NCBI GenBank assembly: GCA_017437755.1
Contig: JAFRXI010000075.1
Coordinates: 1 to 37,507 of the forward strand
Direction: 5' to 3'
Length of the DNA: 37,507 nucleotides
From: Bacteroidales bacterium
Lineage (GTDB): Bacteria; Bacteroidota; Bacteroidia; Bacteroidales; UBA932
Under the pieces are notes generated by a model, which saw nothing but the letters and a program-made list of their open reading frames with translations, had not been told where the DNA came from and did no database searches. Positions 13,957 through 22,842 of this stretch are shown here, in pieces. Position 1 is the first letter of the stretch. Every line of letters begins with the position of its first letter. The position numbers were made by a program, and so were the translations under genes.

Positions 13957-16900
13957 ATGTTTTCGTTAAAAAGAAATATTATCCTGGCACTCCTGCTTTT
14001 CATCCCCGTGTGGGCCGGAGCCCAGGTTGTGAATGTCAGCGGCCATGTGAAGGATGAATCCGGCGAGCCGCTCCCCGGCGCAACCGTCATGATCCGCGGC
14101 ACGTCCACCGGAGTTACGGCGGATGCGAACGGTGCCTTCAAGATCAAGGCCGATGCCGATGATGTCCTGGAATTCAGTTTCATGGGATACAAGACAGGCG
14201 ACCTGCAAGTGAGGGGAAGGACCAGTCTTGAAATGGTCCTTTATCCTGAAGACAATTACCTGGAGGAGACGGTGGTGGTGGGATACGGTACCCAGAAGAA
14301 AGTCAACATGACTGGATCCGTATCCACGGTCGATTACGGCTCGGTATCGGCCTCCAGGCCCATAACCACAGCAGCCGCGGCCCTGTCGGGACTCAATGCC
14401 GGCGTGCATATCCAGCAGACCGCTTCCAACCCCGGAAACGAGGACGTGCTGGTGCGGATCCGCGGTGTGGGGACGCTGAACAGCTCGTCCCCGCTGGTTA
14501 TAGTGGACGGTTTCGAGGGCACAATCAGCAACGTGAACCCCGATGACATCGCCAGTATCTCTGTCCTGAAAGACGCTGCGTCCTGCGCCATTTACGGTAA
14601 CAGGGGCGCCAACGGCGTGGTGCTCATCACCACCAAGTCCGGAGATTCCATGAAAAACGGCAAGCACTCCATAAGCTACAACGGGCAGTTTGCCATAAAT
14701 ACCCCGGCCAATTCCTTCCGCCTTGTTTCCGATTATGCGGATTACATGGAGATAATCAACGAGTCGGCCGACGCCATAGGCGCAAACAGGGTCTTCTCCG
14801 ATGCGATGATTACCTTGTGGAGGGAGAAATCCCTGGACCCCAACGGCATTGCGGAGAGCGGATATCCCAACTATGTGGCATACCCCAACACGGACTGGAT
14901 CGACGCCATGTTCAACTACAACGTCTACCAGAAGCACAATATTTCCGCAAGCGGTACAGGCGGCGGTGTCCACTACCTGATTTCCGCCTCCTATATGGAC
15001 AACCCCGGCATCGTGGACAATACGGGCTACAAACGCTATCAGATAAGGGCCAACGTGTCGGCAAACGTAACCCCCTGGCTGGAGGTGGGAACCCGCCTCT
15101 GGGGCTACTACGGAAGACGCCAGATAAACGACTTCTCCGGAGCTTCCTCCTATATGTCGCGTGCCGTCCCCGGTATCTATCCTTATTATGACGGCAAGTT
15201 CGGCTGGATGGAAAACGCGGAGCAGAATACCAATTCCAGGAACAACCTGTATTTCATGCACCGTGCCGACGGTTACGACAAGCGGCTTTACGCCAACGCG
15301 GCGCTGTTCGCGACTGCCAGCCTTCCGTTTGACATCAAGTACAACGTTTCGTTCAACTACACCTACACCAACAAGGATTACTTCAAATGGAACAACCTTG
15401 GCGGAGCATGGTCGTTCAGCCGGAATGCCTCGGCCTATGAATACAACAACCTCGCCAACCAGTTCACGGAGGTGCAGTATTCCCATGATTATCGCTGGAC
15501 CTTCCAGACCAACCTTTCCTGGAACCATACCTTTGCAAAGAAGCACGAGGTGGGCGCCCTGATAGGCTTCGAGGCCATTGACAACCTTGCGGGCAACAGC
15601 ACTTCCCGCAACACGGGTGCCACCACCATGGAACTCCATGAACTCAACACATTGACCAACATGACCACCATCAAGGGAACGCATTCCGAGTATGCTTCGG
15701 CCTCGGTCTTCGGCCGTGCAACCTACGCATATGACAGCCGTTACCTTCTGGAGGTGAACCTCCGTTATGACGGATGCTCGCGGTTCTCCCGCAGGGCCCG
15801 CTGGGGTCTGTTCCCTTCGGTCTCGGCCGGATGGCGTATCTCCCAGGAGCCGTGGATGAAGAATTCGGGCATCGACAACCTCAAGATCCGGGCCTCATGG
15901 GGTAAACTCGGAAACAACTCCATCGATGAATACGAGTATCTTTCCACTTACAGCACGGGATATGAGTATCCTTTTGGCGGAGCACAGAAATCGGGTATCG
16001 TGGCAACCCTGTCCAACGACCTCCTGGAGTGGGAGACAACCACCTCCTACGACCTTGGCATTGAACTGGGCGTGCTCCGGAACCGCCTTACATTCGAGGG
16101 AGACATCTATGACAGGATTACCGGCGGTATCCTTTACAAGGCCCCTATCTATGCCACCATCGGTGACAAGACCGCACCCAGGCAGAATCTCTGCGAGGTG
16201 ACCAACAAGGGATTTGAACTTACTCTGGGCTGGAAGGATTCCGTGGGCGATTTCCGCTATGGGATATCCGCCAACTTCACCCGCAACTGGAACATGGTCA
16301 CCAAGTACAACGGAAAGCTTGAGAGGGGTTGGGTTAACACAGAAGACGGCGGCCGTGTCTATAAGACCAACATCGGTGACGTGTCCACGGGCACCGACCG
16401 AAGGGTCATGGAAGGCAAGATCATCAACGAGTGGTATCTTGCTCCCGTATATTCCGGTGACGGCTCCCACTTCTTTGCCGACGGCGCCGTCAATCCTGCC
16501 GGCGGTCCCAAGGACGGTATGATCCGTACCGAGGAGGATATGGCATGGCTGAAGGCCATGGTGGAAGCCGGGGCTCAGTTCCTTCCCGGCAAGGATGTGT
16601 CAAAGGGCAAGATATGGTACGGTGACTACATCTATGCCGACACTAACGGTGACGGTATCTATGGAGGAGAGAACGACTATCAGTTCCAGAACAAGAGCCT
16701 GACGCCCAAGTTCTATTACGGATTGCAGTTCGACGCGGCATGGAAGGGGATAGACTTCTCCTTCGCCCTCTCCGGCTCGGGCGGCAACGGCGTGTACTGG
16801 CGCTACGCCGGCTATAACGCCTACGGTCTCCGTTCCGACCTGTCCATCCCTTATGATCTGGGCTATGACCATTACTTCTACGACCCCGAGAATCCGGACG

Positions 16901-17217
16901 ATCCGCGTACCAACACTACATCCAAGCATGCCCGTCTGACCCTTAACAACGGTTCGGAGCAGAGCGGCTCAGGAGTGGCGTCAACGCATTTCTTCTACAA
17001 TCTGGACTTCCTGCGAATCAAGAACGTAACCCTCGGTTATACCCTGCCGGCCAGATTGACGCGCAAGGTGGCCATTCAGAACTTCAGGATCTATCTCAGC
17101 GGAGAGAACCTGTTCACGTTCACCAAATACCCCGGAATGGATCCGGAGTTCAACAGCACCACCAATTATTACGCCATGCTCAGGCAGTATACACTCGGTA
17201 TCAGCATCAAATTCTAG
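13957..17217 (+). CDS. SusC/RagA-family TonB-dependent outer membrane transporter
   Basis: This 1086-residue protein has a signal peptide (MFSLKRNIILALLLFIPVWA), a carboxypeptidase-D-like regulatory domain (about 24-95, with VSGHVKDESGEPLPGATVMI), the SusC hallmark EETVVVGYGTQKKVNMTGSV (about 105-124), a plug domain to about 230 and a 22-strand beta-barrel to the C-terminal Phe (LGISIKF). It imports oligosaccharides through the outer membrane, with the SusD lipoprotein as lid and TonB supplying energy. The length is normal for the family. It is followed 6 nt later by the SusD gene. The substrate cannot be read from the sequence, but the locus context suggests a glycan yielding hexonic or uronic acids. 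Confidence 0.96.
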   Translation: MFSLKRNIILALLLFIPVWAGAQVVNVSGHVKDESGEPLPGATVMIRGTSTGVTADANGAFKIKADADDVLEFSFMGYKTGDLQVRGRTSLEMVLYPEDNYLEETVVVGYGTQKKVNMTGSVSTVDYGSVSASRPITTAAAALSGLNAGVHIQQTASNPGNEDVLVRIRGVGTLNSSSPLVIVDGFEGTISNVNPDDIASISVLKDAASCAIYGNRGANGVVLITTKSGDSMKNGKHSISYNGQFAINTPANSFRLVSDYADYMEIINESADAIGANRVFSDAMITLWREKSLDPNGIAESGYPNYVAYPNTDWIDAMFNYNVYQKHNISASGTGGGVHYLISASYMDNPGIVDNTGYKRYQIRANVSANVTPWLEVGTRLWGYYGRRQINDFSGASSYMSRAVPGIYPYYDGKFGWMENAEQNTNSRNNLYFMHRADGYDKRLYANAALFATASLPFDIKYNVSFNYTYTNKDYFKWNNLGGAWSFSRNASAYEYNNLANQFTEVQYSHDYRWTFQTNLSWNHTFAKKHEVGALIGFEAIDNLAGNSTSRNTGATTMELHELNTLTNMTTIKGTHSEYASASVFGRATYAYDSRYLLEVNLRYDGCSRFSRRARWGLFPSVSAGWRISQEPWMKNSGIDNLKIRASWGKLGNNSIDEYEYLSTYSTGYEYPFGGAQKSGIVATLSNDLLEWETTTSYDLGIELGVLRNRLTFEGDIYDRITGGILYKAPIYATIGDKTAPRQNLCEVTNKGFELTLGWKDSVGDFRYGISANFTRNWNMVTKYNGKLERGWVNTEDGGRVYKTNIGDVSTGTDRRVMEGKIINEWYLAPVYSGDGSHFFADGAVNPAGGPKDGMIRTEEDMAWLKAMVEAGAQFLPGKDVSKGKIWYGDYIYADTNGDGIYGGENDYQFQNKSLTPKFYYGLQFDAAWKGIDFSFALSGSGGNGVYWRYAGYNAYGLRSDLSIPYDLGYDHYFYDPENPDDPRTNTTSKHARLTLNNGSEQSGSGVASTHFFYNLDFLRIKNVTLGYTLPARLTRKVAIQNFRIYLSGENLFTFTKYPGMDPEFNSTTNYYAMLRQYTLGISIKF

Positions 17218-17223
17218 GACATC

Positions 17224-18990
17224 ATGAAAAGAATACTCAATATAGCCACATGCATAGGCCTCATCCTCATGACGGGGTCGTGCAACGATTTCCTGGACCG
17301 TTTCCCTACCGACGAGGTGGGTTCCAATACGGTTTTCTCCTCGGCCGACCTGGCTGAGAGCGCCGTGGTGGGAGCATACAGCGCCATCCTTTACGACTAT
17401 GTTTCAAGCGACCTGGCCAGGAGGAACTGGGACGTATTTGCCGGAATACTGGACACCACATATAGCAACTTCTACCAGTACTATATTTTCCTGAACGGCA
17501 CCATACAGCCCAACAACGGACTTTTCAGCACTTACTGGAAGCGCCTTTACGAGGGCGTCAACAGGGCCAACGACGTCATCAACAATATCGGTGATGTAAA
17601 TGACCTGCCGGAAGCTGTGAGGGCACAACGCATCGCCGAATGCAAGTTCCTCCGTGCGTACAATTATTACAAACTCAATGCGCTCTGGGGAGGGGTTCCC
17701 TGGTATCCCTCCAACATGGCCCCCGTGGAATACACCAAGGCCCGTGAGACGCAGGACGCCATCTGGGAGAAGATCGTGCAGGACCTGACCGACTGCATCG
17801 AGTGCGAAAGCCTTCCAAACAAGAACGGTTCCGGCTCCGCCGATTTCGGCCGCGTGACCAAGGGTGCCGCCTATGCGCTGCGCGGAAAGGTCTATATGTG
17901 GCAGAAGAAATGGTCTGAGGCGGAGAAGGACCTCAAGGCGGTCGCCACCATGGGATACGGCCTGCTCCAGGCTCCTTATGCCGACCTGTTTACACTTAAG
18001 AATGAAACCTGCGACGAGATGATATTCTCCGCCCGCATGGTGGAACTGAGCGGCAGCGGCAACACCTTCTCAAGGAACTATGGCAACTTCACCACGGCCG
18101 GCAACGGCTATACCGCCTATTCCATGAGCACGCATGTGGTTGACAGCTACCAGAACAGCGACGGCTCGGAGTTCAAGTGGTCCGACTTCTTCCCCAACTG
18201 GGACAACATGTCTCCCGAGGCCCGAAGCGTGTATTTCCTCCGCGACGGCCTCACGCCGGACGAAAAGGCCGCCATGTCAGCATACGGAGCCGACATGTCA
18301 CAGTATCTTGACAGCGGCAACGAGGCCAGGATCATGGCCGCATATGCGTCAAGGGATCCCAGGCTGGCCGCCACGGTGATTACGCCGTATTCCACCTACA
18401 AGGGCGGTTGCACCGGCAAGGCCGAAACCTATACCCGCCGTTTCCCCTTCCGGGCCGAGCAGTCACCCCAGTTCGATGTCAGGACCAACACCAACAGCAA
18501 TTTCAACTACTGCCTGCGCAAGTTCGTCACGGTTGGAATGGATTATACAAACCCCACCTACAATCCGGTGGACGTTCCCATCATCCGCTATGCCCAGGTG
18601 CTTCTGGACCTTGCCGAAGCCATAAACGAGCAGGGGCGCACCTCCGATGCGGTCCAGTACATAAACCAGGTCCGCACCAGGGCCGGGATGCCCGGGTATA
18701 ACTCCGGTCCCGCCCATCTCCAGGTCTCGTCAAAGGAGGATCTCCGCGCCAGGATAATACTCGAGCGCCGCTGGGAACTTGCCGGCGAGGAGGTAATATA
18801 CTACGACGAACTCCGTCAGGGAACATGGAAGGACTTCCGTTTTGCCAAGGGCAACGGCAATGTCGAACCCTGGGGCACGACCGTGTATGATACCCTCTGG
18901 GGAGGGAACGAATACATGCTGTGGGCCATTCCTTCAAAGGAGGTAGAGATGAACCGCAACCTTGTCCAGAACGAAGGTTGGAGAGGATGA
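17224..18990 (+). CDS. SusD/RagB-family glycan-binding lipoprotein
   Basis: This 588-residue surface lipoprotein has the lipobox ILMTGSCNDFLDRFPTDEVG, typical of SusD proteins. Helical TPR-like stretches follow (RANDVINNIGDV, RIAECKFLRAYNYYKL, KWSEAEKDLKAV), and the C-terminal part has the family words IRYAQVLLDLAEAINEQG, YINQVRTRAGMPGY and RRWELAGEEVIYYDELRQGTW. It forms the hinged lid on the SusC barrel and binds the incoming glycan. It sits directly after susC in the same operon. Confidence 0.96.
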   Translation: MKRILNIATCIGLILMTGSCNDFLDRFPTDEVGSNTVFSSADLAESAVVGAYSAILYDYVSSDLARRNWDVFAGILDTTYSNFYQYYIFLNGTIQPNNGLFSTYWKRLYEGVNRANDVINNIGDVNDLPEAVRAQRIAECKFLRAYNYYKLNALWGGVPWYPSNMAPVEYTKARETQDAIWEKIVQDLTDCIECESLPNKNGSGSADFGRVTKGAAYALRGKVYMWQKKWSEAEKDLKAVATMGYGLLQAPYADLFTLKNETCDEMIFSARMVELSGSGNTFSRNYGNFTTAGNGYTAYSMSTHVVDSYQNSDGSEFKWSDFFPNWDNMSPEARSVYFLRDGLTPDEKAAMSAYGADMSQYLDSGNEARIMAAYASRDPRLAATVITPYSTYKGGCTGKAETYTRRFPFRAEQSPQFDVRTNTNSNFNYCLRKFVTVGMDYTNPTYNPVDVPIIRYAQVLLDLAEAINEQGRTSDAVQYINQVRTRAGMPGYNSGPAHLQVSSKEDLRARIILERRWELAGEEVIYYDELRQGTWKDFRFAKGNGNVEPWGTTVYDTLWGGNEYMLWAIPSKEVEMNRNLVQNEGWRG

Positions 18991-18999
18991 GTCTGCAAA

Positions 19000-19014
19000 T
19001 TCAACAATATTGAA
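19000..19014. promoter_or_regulatory. Operator-like box before the toroid-mutarotase gene (1)
   Basis: TTCAACAATATTGAA is a near-perfect palindrome of the same 15-nt length as the TTTCA...TGAAA boxes but diverged in sequence. It lies 10 nt after the SusD stop codon. Confidence 0.35.
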
Positions 19015-19050
19015 AACAAAGAGTATTTGCCCGCCCGGGCCCCGCTTTGA

Positions 19051-19081
19051 GTTCAACATTATTAAAAACGTGGTATCTTTG
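19051..19081 (+). promoter_or_regulatory. Promoter of the toroid-mutarotase gene with embedded operator-like box
   Basis: GTTC at 19051-19054, then 19 nt, then TATCTTTG at 19074-19081, an exact TAnnTTTG. The box is 19 nt before ATG 19101. TTCAACATTATTAAA at 19052-19066 overlaps the -33 element and spacer and matches 12 of 15 positions of operator box 6, so this promoter may be under the same regulator. Confidence 0.6.
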
Positions 19082-19100
19082 TCCCAGAACTTGGACCATT

Positions 19101-21980
19101 ATGAGAAAAAGGAGTGCCCTAATTGCAATCTTACTCTCCCTTGCTGCGGTGCAACCCGGACTTGCGGGAGGTAAGACCCCGGAATTCAAGGTAGGAACCG
19201 TACCTTCAGAGGATGGACTTGAAACCACCCTGAAGGTAGCGGTCCTCCCTTCGGGAAAATATGAAAAAGGGATCAAGGTGTGGCGCATCGACGCCTCCGC
19301 CGTCAACAATACCCCGGACACAAAGACGTTCAAGCTGGTGCTGTGCGCCGAGCCGCACATCAGGGCCGACCGTTACCTGATTCCGGGGGTAATGTACAAC
19401 GGAAACGAGTTCGTGGGGGATTTCATCCTCAGCGACGGCCGGTCCTTTGCCAGCGCGATGCCCAACGGATGGGAGAAGGACGGGGAGCCGTGGATCTTTG
19501 CCGGCGACCGGAGCAGCATCCCTGCGTGCTCCATAAGCGAGAACCGGCGTAAGGCCTTCGGTCTCTTCGCTTCCGACTCGGACCTCAATTCCATCACCGG
19601 TTCCAGTTCCCTGGAGAAACTCCCCGACGGGTCCTTCAGGCATCTGATCTACTGGCCCATGACCGAGGCCCCCGTCTCCTATACCGACAAGCGTAAATTC
19701 ACCGACCGTTACGACACCTATATCACCCTGGCTCCCGGCGAGAGCTACAGCGTTACCGCCTTCGCGTGCCAGGGTCGCCCCAAGTGGAGGAACTACGGCT
19801 TCACCACGGTCTTCCCCATAGCCTGGAAGGTGCTCAGCCATGAGACAAAGGCCCAGCACACCATCGCCGAGACCGTCAGTCTGGACCGTACCTTCATGGA
19901 CTGGACCCGCAGGCGCAACGAGGAGGGTTCCTGGTTCGGCGGCGGCCACGACGACAAGATGTTCACCATGGGTTACATGAACATCCCGCGCTCCAAGGCC
20001 GGATACACCCTTGCCGATTACGAGAAGGACTTTACCCTTGACCGCTGGAATAACGACGACATAGAGAAGTCAAAGCTTCTCGCCCCCGGAGAATACCTTG
20101 TCAGCGGAGGTACCACAAACATCGGCTTTGCCTCCCAGAGTTTCCAAAGGGCGCGCGTTACGCTGGAGTATGCCCTTGAGGACGGAGACGCCGAGGGCGC
20201 CAGGTTCGGATGCGAGGTCCTCCGCAGCTGGATAAGGGTCCGGCAGCAGGAGAGCGGATTTTTCCGCAAGGGCAGGGCCCCCGTCCCCGGGAAAACGTTT
20301 ACCGACGCTTCCGAGGTGGGCTGGTCAATAGGCGAACTCGCCAGAACCGCGATGTTCCTGAGGGAGCATCGCAGTGAATTGGCGGCGCTCGGAATCGATG
20401 CGGATGACTATGCCGACGAGTTTGAGCAGTCTTCCGCCAAGGTGGTGAAAGCCCTCCTTGCCGTCCTGCCGGAAGACGGCGGCCTGGGTTCCCAGTGGGA
20501 CTTTGCAACCGGCGAAATGACCAATTCGGCCGGCGATTGCGGCGGTTATGTGCTGATGGGACTCGTCCGTTACTGGAAGCTGACCCGGGATCCGGATGTC
20601 AAGAAGGCCATCGACGGTGCGTTCAAGTACTATTTCGGCCGCGACATAGACCGTTTCGAGTGCAACGGCGGAGCAATGGACTGCTCCAGCGTCGACCGCG
20701 AGGGTATCCAGCCCTTCCTGTCGGCAGCGGTGGAGATGTGGGAGATGACCGGACGCCGGTGCTACCTCAACTATGCCCGCAAGGCCGGATGGTACTTCCT
20801 TTCCTGGGTGTACCTTCAGAATCCCACCTACGGTCCGGACCTCGACCTTTCCATATACAACTGGCGTCCCGCCGGAGCCACCATCGTGGGCACCGAGCAT
20901 TCCGCCCTCGACGATTACGGCAACCTGCTCATCTCGGAGCTGTTCACCCTTTCAAAGGTGGACAGGAATCCCATGTGGAAGGAGGTTGCGGCCTTGATGT
21001 GGCGTAACGGCACGCAGGGATTCGCCGACGGGAACCGCGAGATATGGCATTCGCTCGAGCGCCCTGTGGGCTCGAAGAACGAGGCCTGGTTCCAGACCCG
21101 CTGGAGCAAGTACCGCACCGGCGAGAACAAGAGGGGGAGCCTCAACGACCATCTCATGACCTGGGGCGGCACCTACCGGCTCGCCTCTCTCCTGGAGTTG
21201 TCGGAAGAGGATTATGCATGGCTGGAAAGCGTTTCCCAGCCGCAGACCCAGGTGGTGCTCTCCAATTCCTTGGGAGAGGCCCGTGTGGACCTTCGCGGAG
21301 CCAACATGCGCAGCTGGAAACCCGCCGGCCAGACCGAGGTGCTGGGTAACCTGGGCATTCCCATCTACTGGCCGTGGGCTATCTACGAGGGCCGTCCCGG
21401 CTGCAACATCCACGGCCTTACACCGTACTTCGACTGGCATGTGGTTTCGCAGGACAAGGACTGCGTGGTCCTCGCCCTCGACGACAGCGAATCCAGCCTC
21501 AGGGCATGGCCCCACAAGTTCCATGCAGAGATGAAATACACCCTCGGAGAGACGCTCACGGCCGAATTCACCGTGACCAACACCGACTCCGTGGAGTATT
21601 CCTGCACTGAGCTGCTGCATCCTTTCTTCAGGGTTTCCCATCCTTCCAACTGCACCATCGAAGGCCTTTCCGGCAGCAAGTATTTCTGGAAATACGAGGC
21701 CGACAAGGGTCACGACCGCATATGGAAGGGGGCTTTCCCGGTGAAAAACATCTCAGGCGGCAAGCCCGGAATCGTATTCGAGACCGGCGACGGGGCATAC
21801 ACCCTGGTTGACGGCAAACGCCGGGTGACCGCAGGTTTCAAGGGAGGCATAAAGTTCGTTGGATACGTGGCACCCGAAGGGGCGGTGGCCATGGAGACCG
21901 GTACGATCTACCGCGACCGGGCCTACACCCTCAAACCCGGAGAAACCCACACGGTCTCCGTCACACTTTCAGTTAAATGA
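19101..21980 (+). CDS. Exported glycan-active protein: (alpha/alpha)6-toroid-like region plus YeaD-like mutarotase domain
   Basis: This 959-residue protein has a signal peptide (MRKRSALIAILLSLAAVQPGLAG). Residues about 25-250 are beta-rich. Residues about 253-705 are helical and rich in Trp, Gly and acidic residues, with repeats in the manner of an (alpha/alpha)6 toroid (GWSIGELARTAMFLREH, AGDCGGYVLMGLVRYWKLT, GIQPFLSAAVEMWEMTG). From about 710 it resembles aldose-1-epimerase-like YeaD proteins: LGEARVDLRGANMRSWKP, then IPIYWPWAIYEGRPGCNIHG, like the family's GIPxCWPWFG...HGFxR. I know no named family with this order. It could be a hydrolase, lyase or epimerase. The start was moved from an upstream in-frame ATG to 19101, after the -7 box. 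Confidence 0.6.
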   Translation: MRKRSALIAILLSLAAVQPGLAGGKTPEFKVGTVPSEDGLETTLKVAVLPSGKYEKGIKVWRIDASAVNNTPDTKTFKLVLCAEPHIRADRYLIPGVMYNGNEFVGDFILSDGRSFASAMPNGWEKDGEPWIFAGDRSSIPACSISENRRKAFGLFASDSDLNSITGSSSLEKLPDGSFRHLIYWPMTEAPVSYTDKRKFTDRYDTYITLAPGESYSVTAFACQGRPKWRNYGFTTVFPIAWKVLSHETKAQHTIAETVSLDRTFMDWTRRRNEEGSWFGGGHDDKMFTMGYMNIPRSKAGYTLADYEKDFTLDRWNNDDIEKSKLLAPGEYLVSGGTTNIGFASQSFQRARVTLEYALEDGDAEGARFGCEVLRSWIRVRQQESGFFRKGRAPVPGKTFTDASEVGWSIGELARTAMFLREHRSELAALGIDADDYADEFEQSSAKVVKALLAVLPEDGGLGSQWDFATGEMTNSAGDCGGYVLMGLVRYWKLTRDPDVKKAIDGAFKYYFGRDIDRFECNGGAMDCSSVDREGIQPFLSAAVEMWEMTGRRCYLNYARKAGWYFLSWVYLQNPTYGPDLDLSIYNWRPAGATIVGTEHSALDDYGNLLISELFTLSKVDRNPMWKEVAALMWRNGTQGFADGNREIWHSLERPVGSKNEAWFQTRWSKYRTGENKRGSLNDHLMTWGGTYRLASLLELSEEDYAWLESVSQPQTQVVLSNSLGEARVDLRGANMRSWKPAGQTEVLGNLGIPIYWPWAIYEGRPGCNIHGLTPYFDWHVVSQDKDCVVLALDDSESSLRAWPHKFHAEMKYTLGETLTAEFTVTNTDSVEYSCTELLHPFFRVSHPSNCTIEGLSGSKYFWKYEADKGHDRIWKGAFPVKNISGGKPGIVFETGDGAYTLVDGKRRVTAGFKGGIKFVGYVAPEGAVAMETGTIYRDRAYTLKPGETHTVSVTLSVK

Positions 21981-21985
21981 GACAA

Positions 21986-21993
21986 TATATTTG
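21986..21993 (+). promoter_or_regulatory. -7 box before the catabolic operon
   Basis: TATATTTG is an exact TAnnTTTG match in the 31-nt gap between the toroid-mutarotase gene and the SDR gene, 18 nt before ATG 22012. The -33 region is poor, so it may be a secondary promoter for the nine catabolic genes. Confidence 0.45.
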
Positions 21994-22011
21994 GATATTA
22001 AATAGTTAGAC

Positions 22012-22821
22012 ATGGCAAGAAATATTCTTATTACGGGTTCATCCCATGGTATCGGCGCAGGATGCGCAGTGGCGTTTGCAAGGGATGAGGGCGCCAATAT
22101 AGGCATTTGCGGAAACAAATGCCCTGAAGGGGCTGAGGAAGTCGCACGGCAGTGCGAGGCATACGGCGTCAAGACCAAAATATACCTCGGAAACGTGGGC
22201 GACCATGATTTCTGCAAGGCCACGATGGAGGATTTCATCGCGACTTTCGGCAAGATTGACGTACTTGTCAACAACGCCGGCGGCGCCCTGCAGATTCCCG
22301 GCGGCCCCAAGGGCGAGTTCAAGGATATGCCAATGGAATACTGGGACAGCCAGATAGCGCTGAACCTCAACAGCGCCGCTTACCTTTCGCGGTACGCGGT
22401 TGCCGACATGATAGAGAAAAAGACCGAAGGCCGTATCGTCAACATCTCGTCGATCCATGGCCAGGTGACCTGGGTCCATCGCCGCATGCTGCCTTATTCG
22501 GCAGGCAAGGCCGGACTGAACATGTTCACCAAGGCCCTGGGGGTGGAGGTGGCCAAGTACGGGATCCGCGTAAACTGCGTGGCTCCGGGCCTTATTTTTA
22601 CCAAGGTCATTGCGCGCTATTCAAAAGCCGACCTGGAGGCCTTCTCGCACAAGATCCCCGTTGGACGCGGCGGCTCTGTGGAGGAGATCGTCCCCACGGT
22701 CCAGTTCCTCGCCGATATAGAGAAGACCCGCTTCATCGTGGGTCAGGTTATCTGCGTGGACGGCGGGCAGTCGGCCGACGGGACGATTGAATCGATGAAT
22801 TTTCCTCTGTACCAAGGCTAA
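22012..22821 (+). CDS. SDR-family sugar dehydrogenase (glucose/gluconate dehydrogenase-like)
   Basis: This 269-residue cytoplasmic protein is a classical short-chain dehydrogenase. The NAD(P)-binding motif TGSSHGIG is at 8-15, NNAG at 87-90, catalytic Ser147 in NISS, and YSAGK with Tyr162 and Lys166. The loop between Ser147 and Tyr162 is two residues longer than usual. The C-terminal GQVICVDGGQSADG is typical of glucose 1-dehydrogenase and gluconate 5-dehydrogenase relatives. As first gene of a sugar-acid operon it most likely oxidises the imported sugar to its lactone or interconverts keto and hydroxy acids; that role is inferred from context. The next gene starts 21 nt later. Confidence 0.85.
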   Translation: MARNILITGSSHGIGAGCAVAFARDEGANIGICGNKCPEGAEEVARQCEAYGVKTKIYLGNVGDHDFCKATMEDFIATFGKIDVLVNNAGGALQIPGGPKGEFKDMPMEYWDSQIALNLNSAAYLSRYAVADMIEKKTEGRIVNISSIHGQVTWVHRRMLPYSAGKAGLNMFTKALGVEVAKYGIRVNCVAPGLIFTKVIARYSKADLEAFSHKIPVGRGGSVEEIVPTVQFLADIEKTRFIVGQVICVDGGQSADGTIESMNFPLYQG

Positions 22822-22842
22822 ACAATTGTCAAACATACTGAA

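Noticed and set aside
13966-15684. 572-residue open frame opposite susC
   Set aside because: Low-information Gly/Val/His-rich translation with no domain; the plus strand encodes a complete SusC.
19024-19045. GC-rich palindromic stretch after susD considered as a terminator
   Set aside because: The palindrome is short and has no following T-run; the -7 box of the next gene lies too near to be sure of any terminator.
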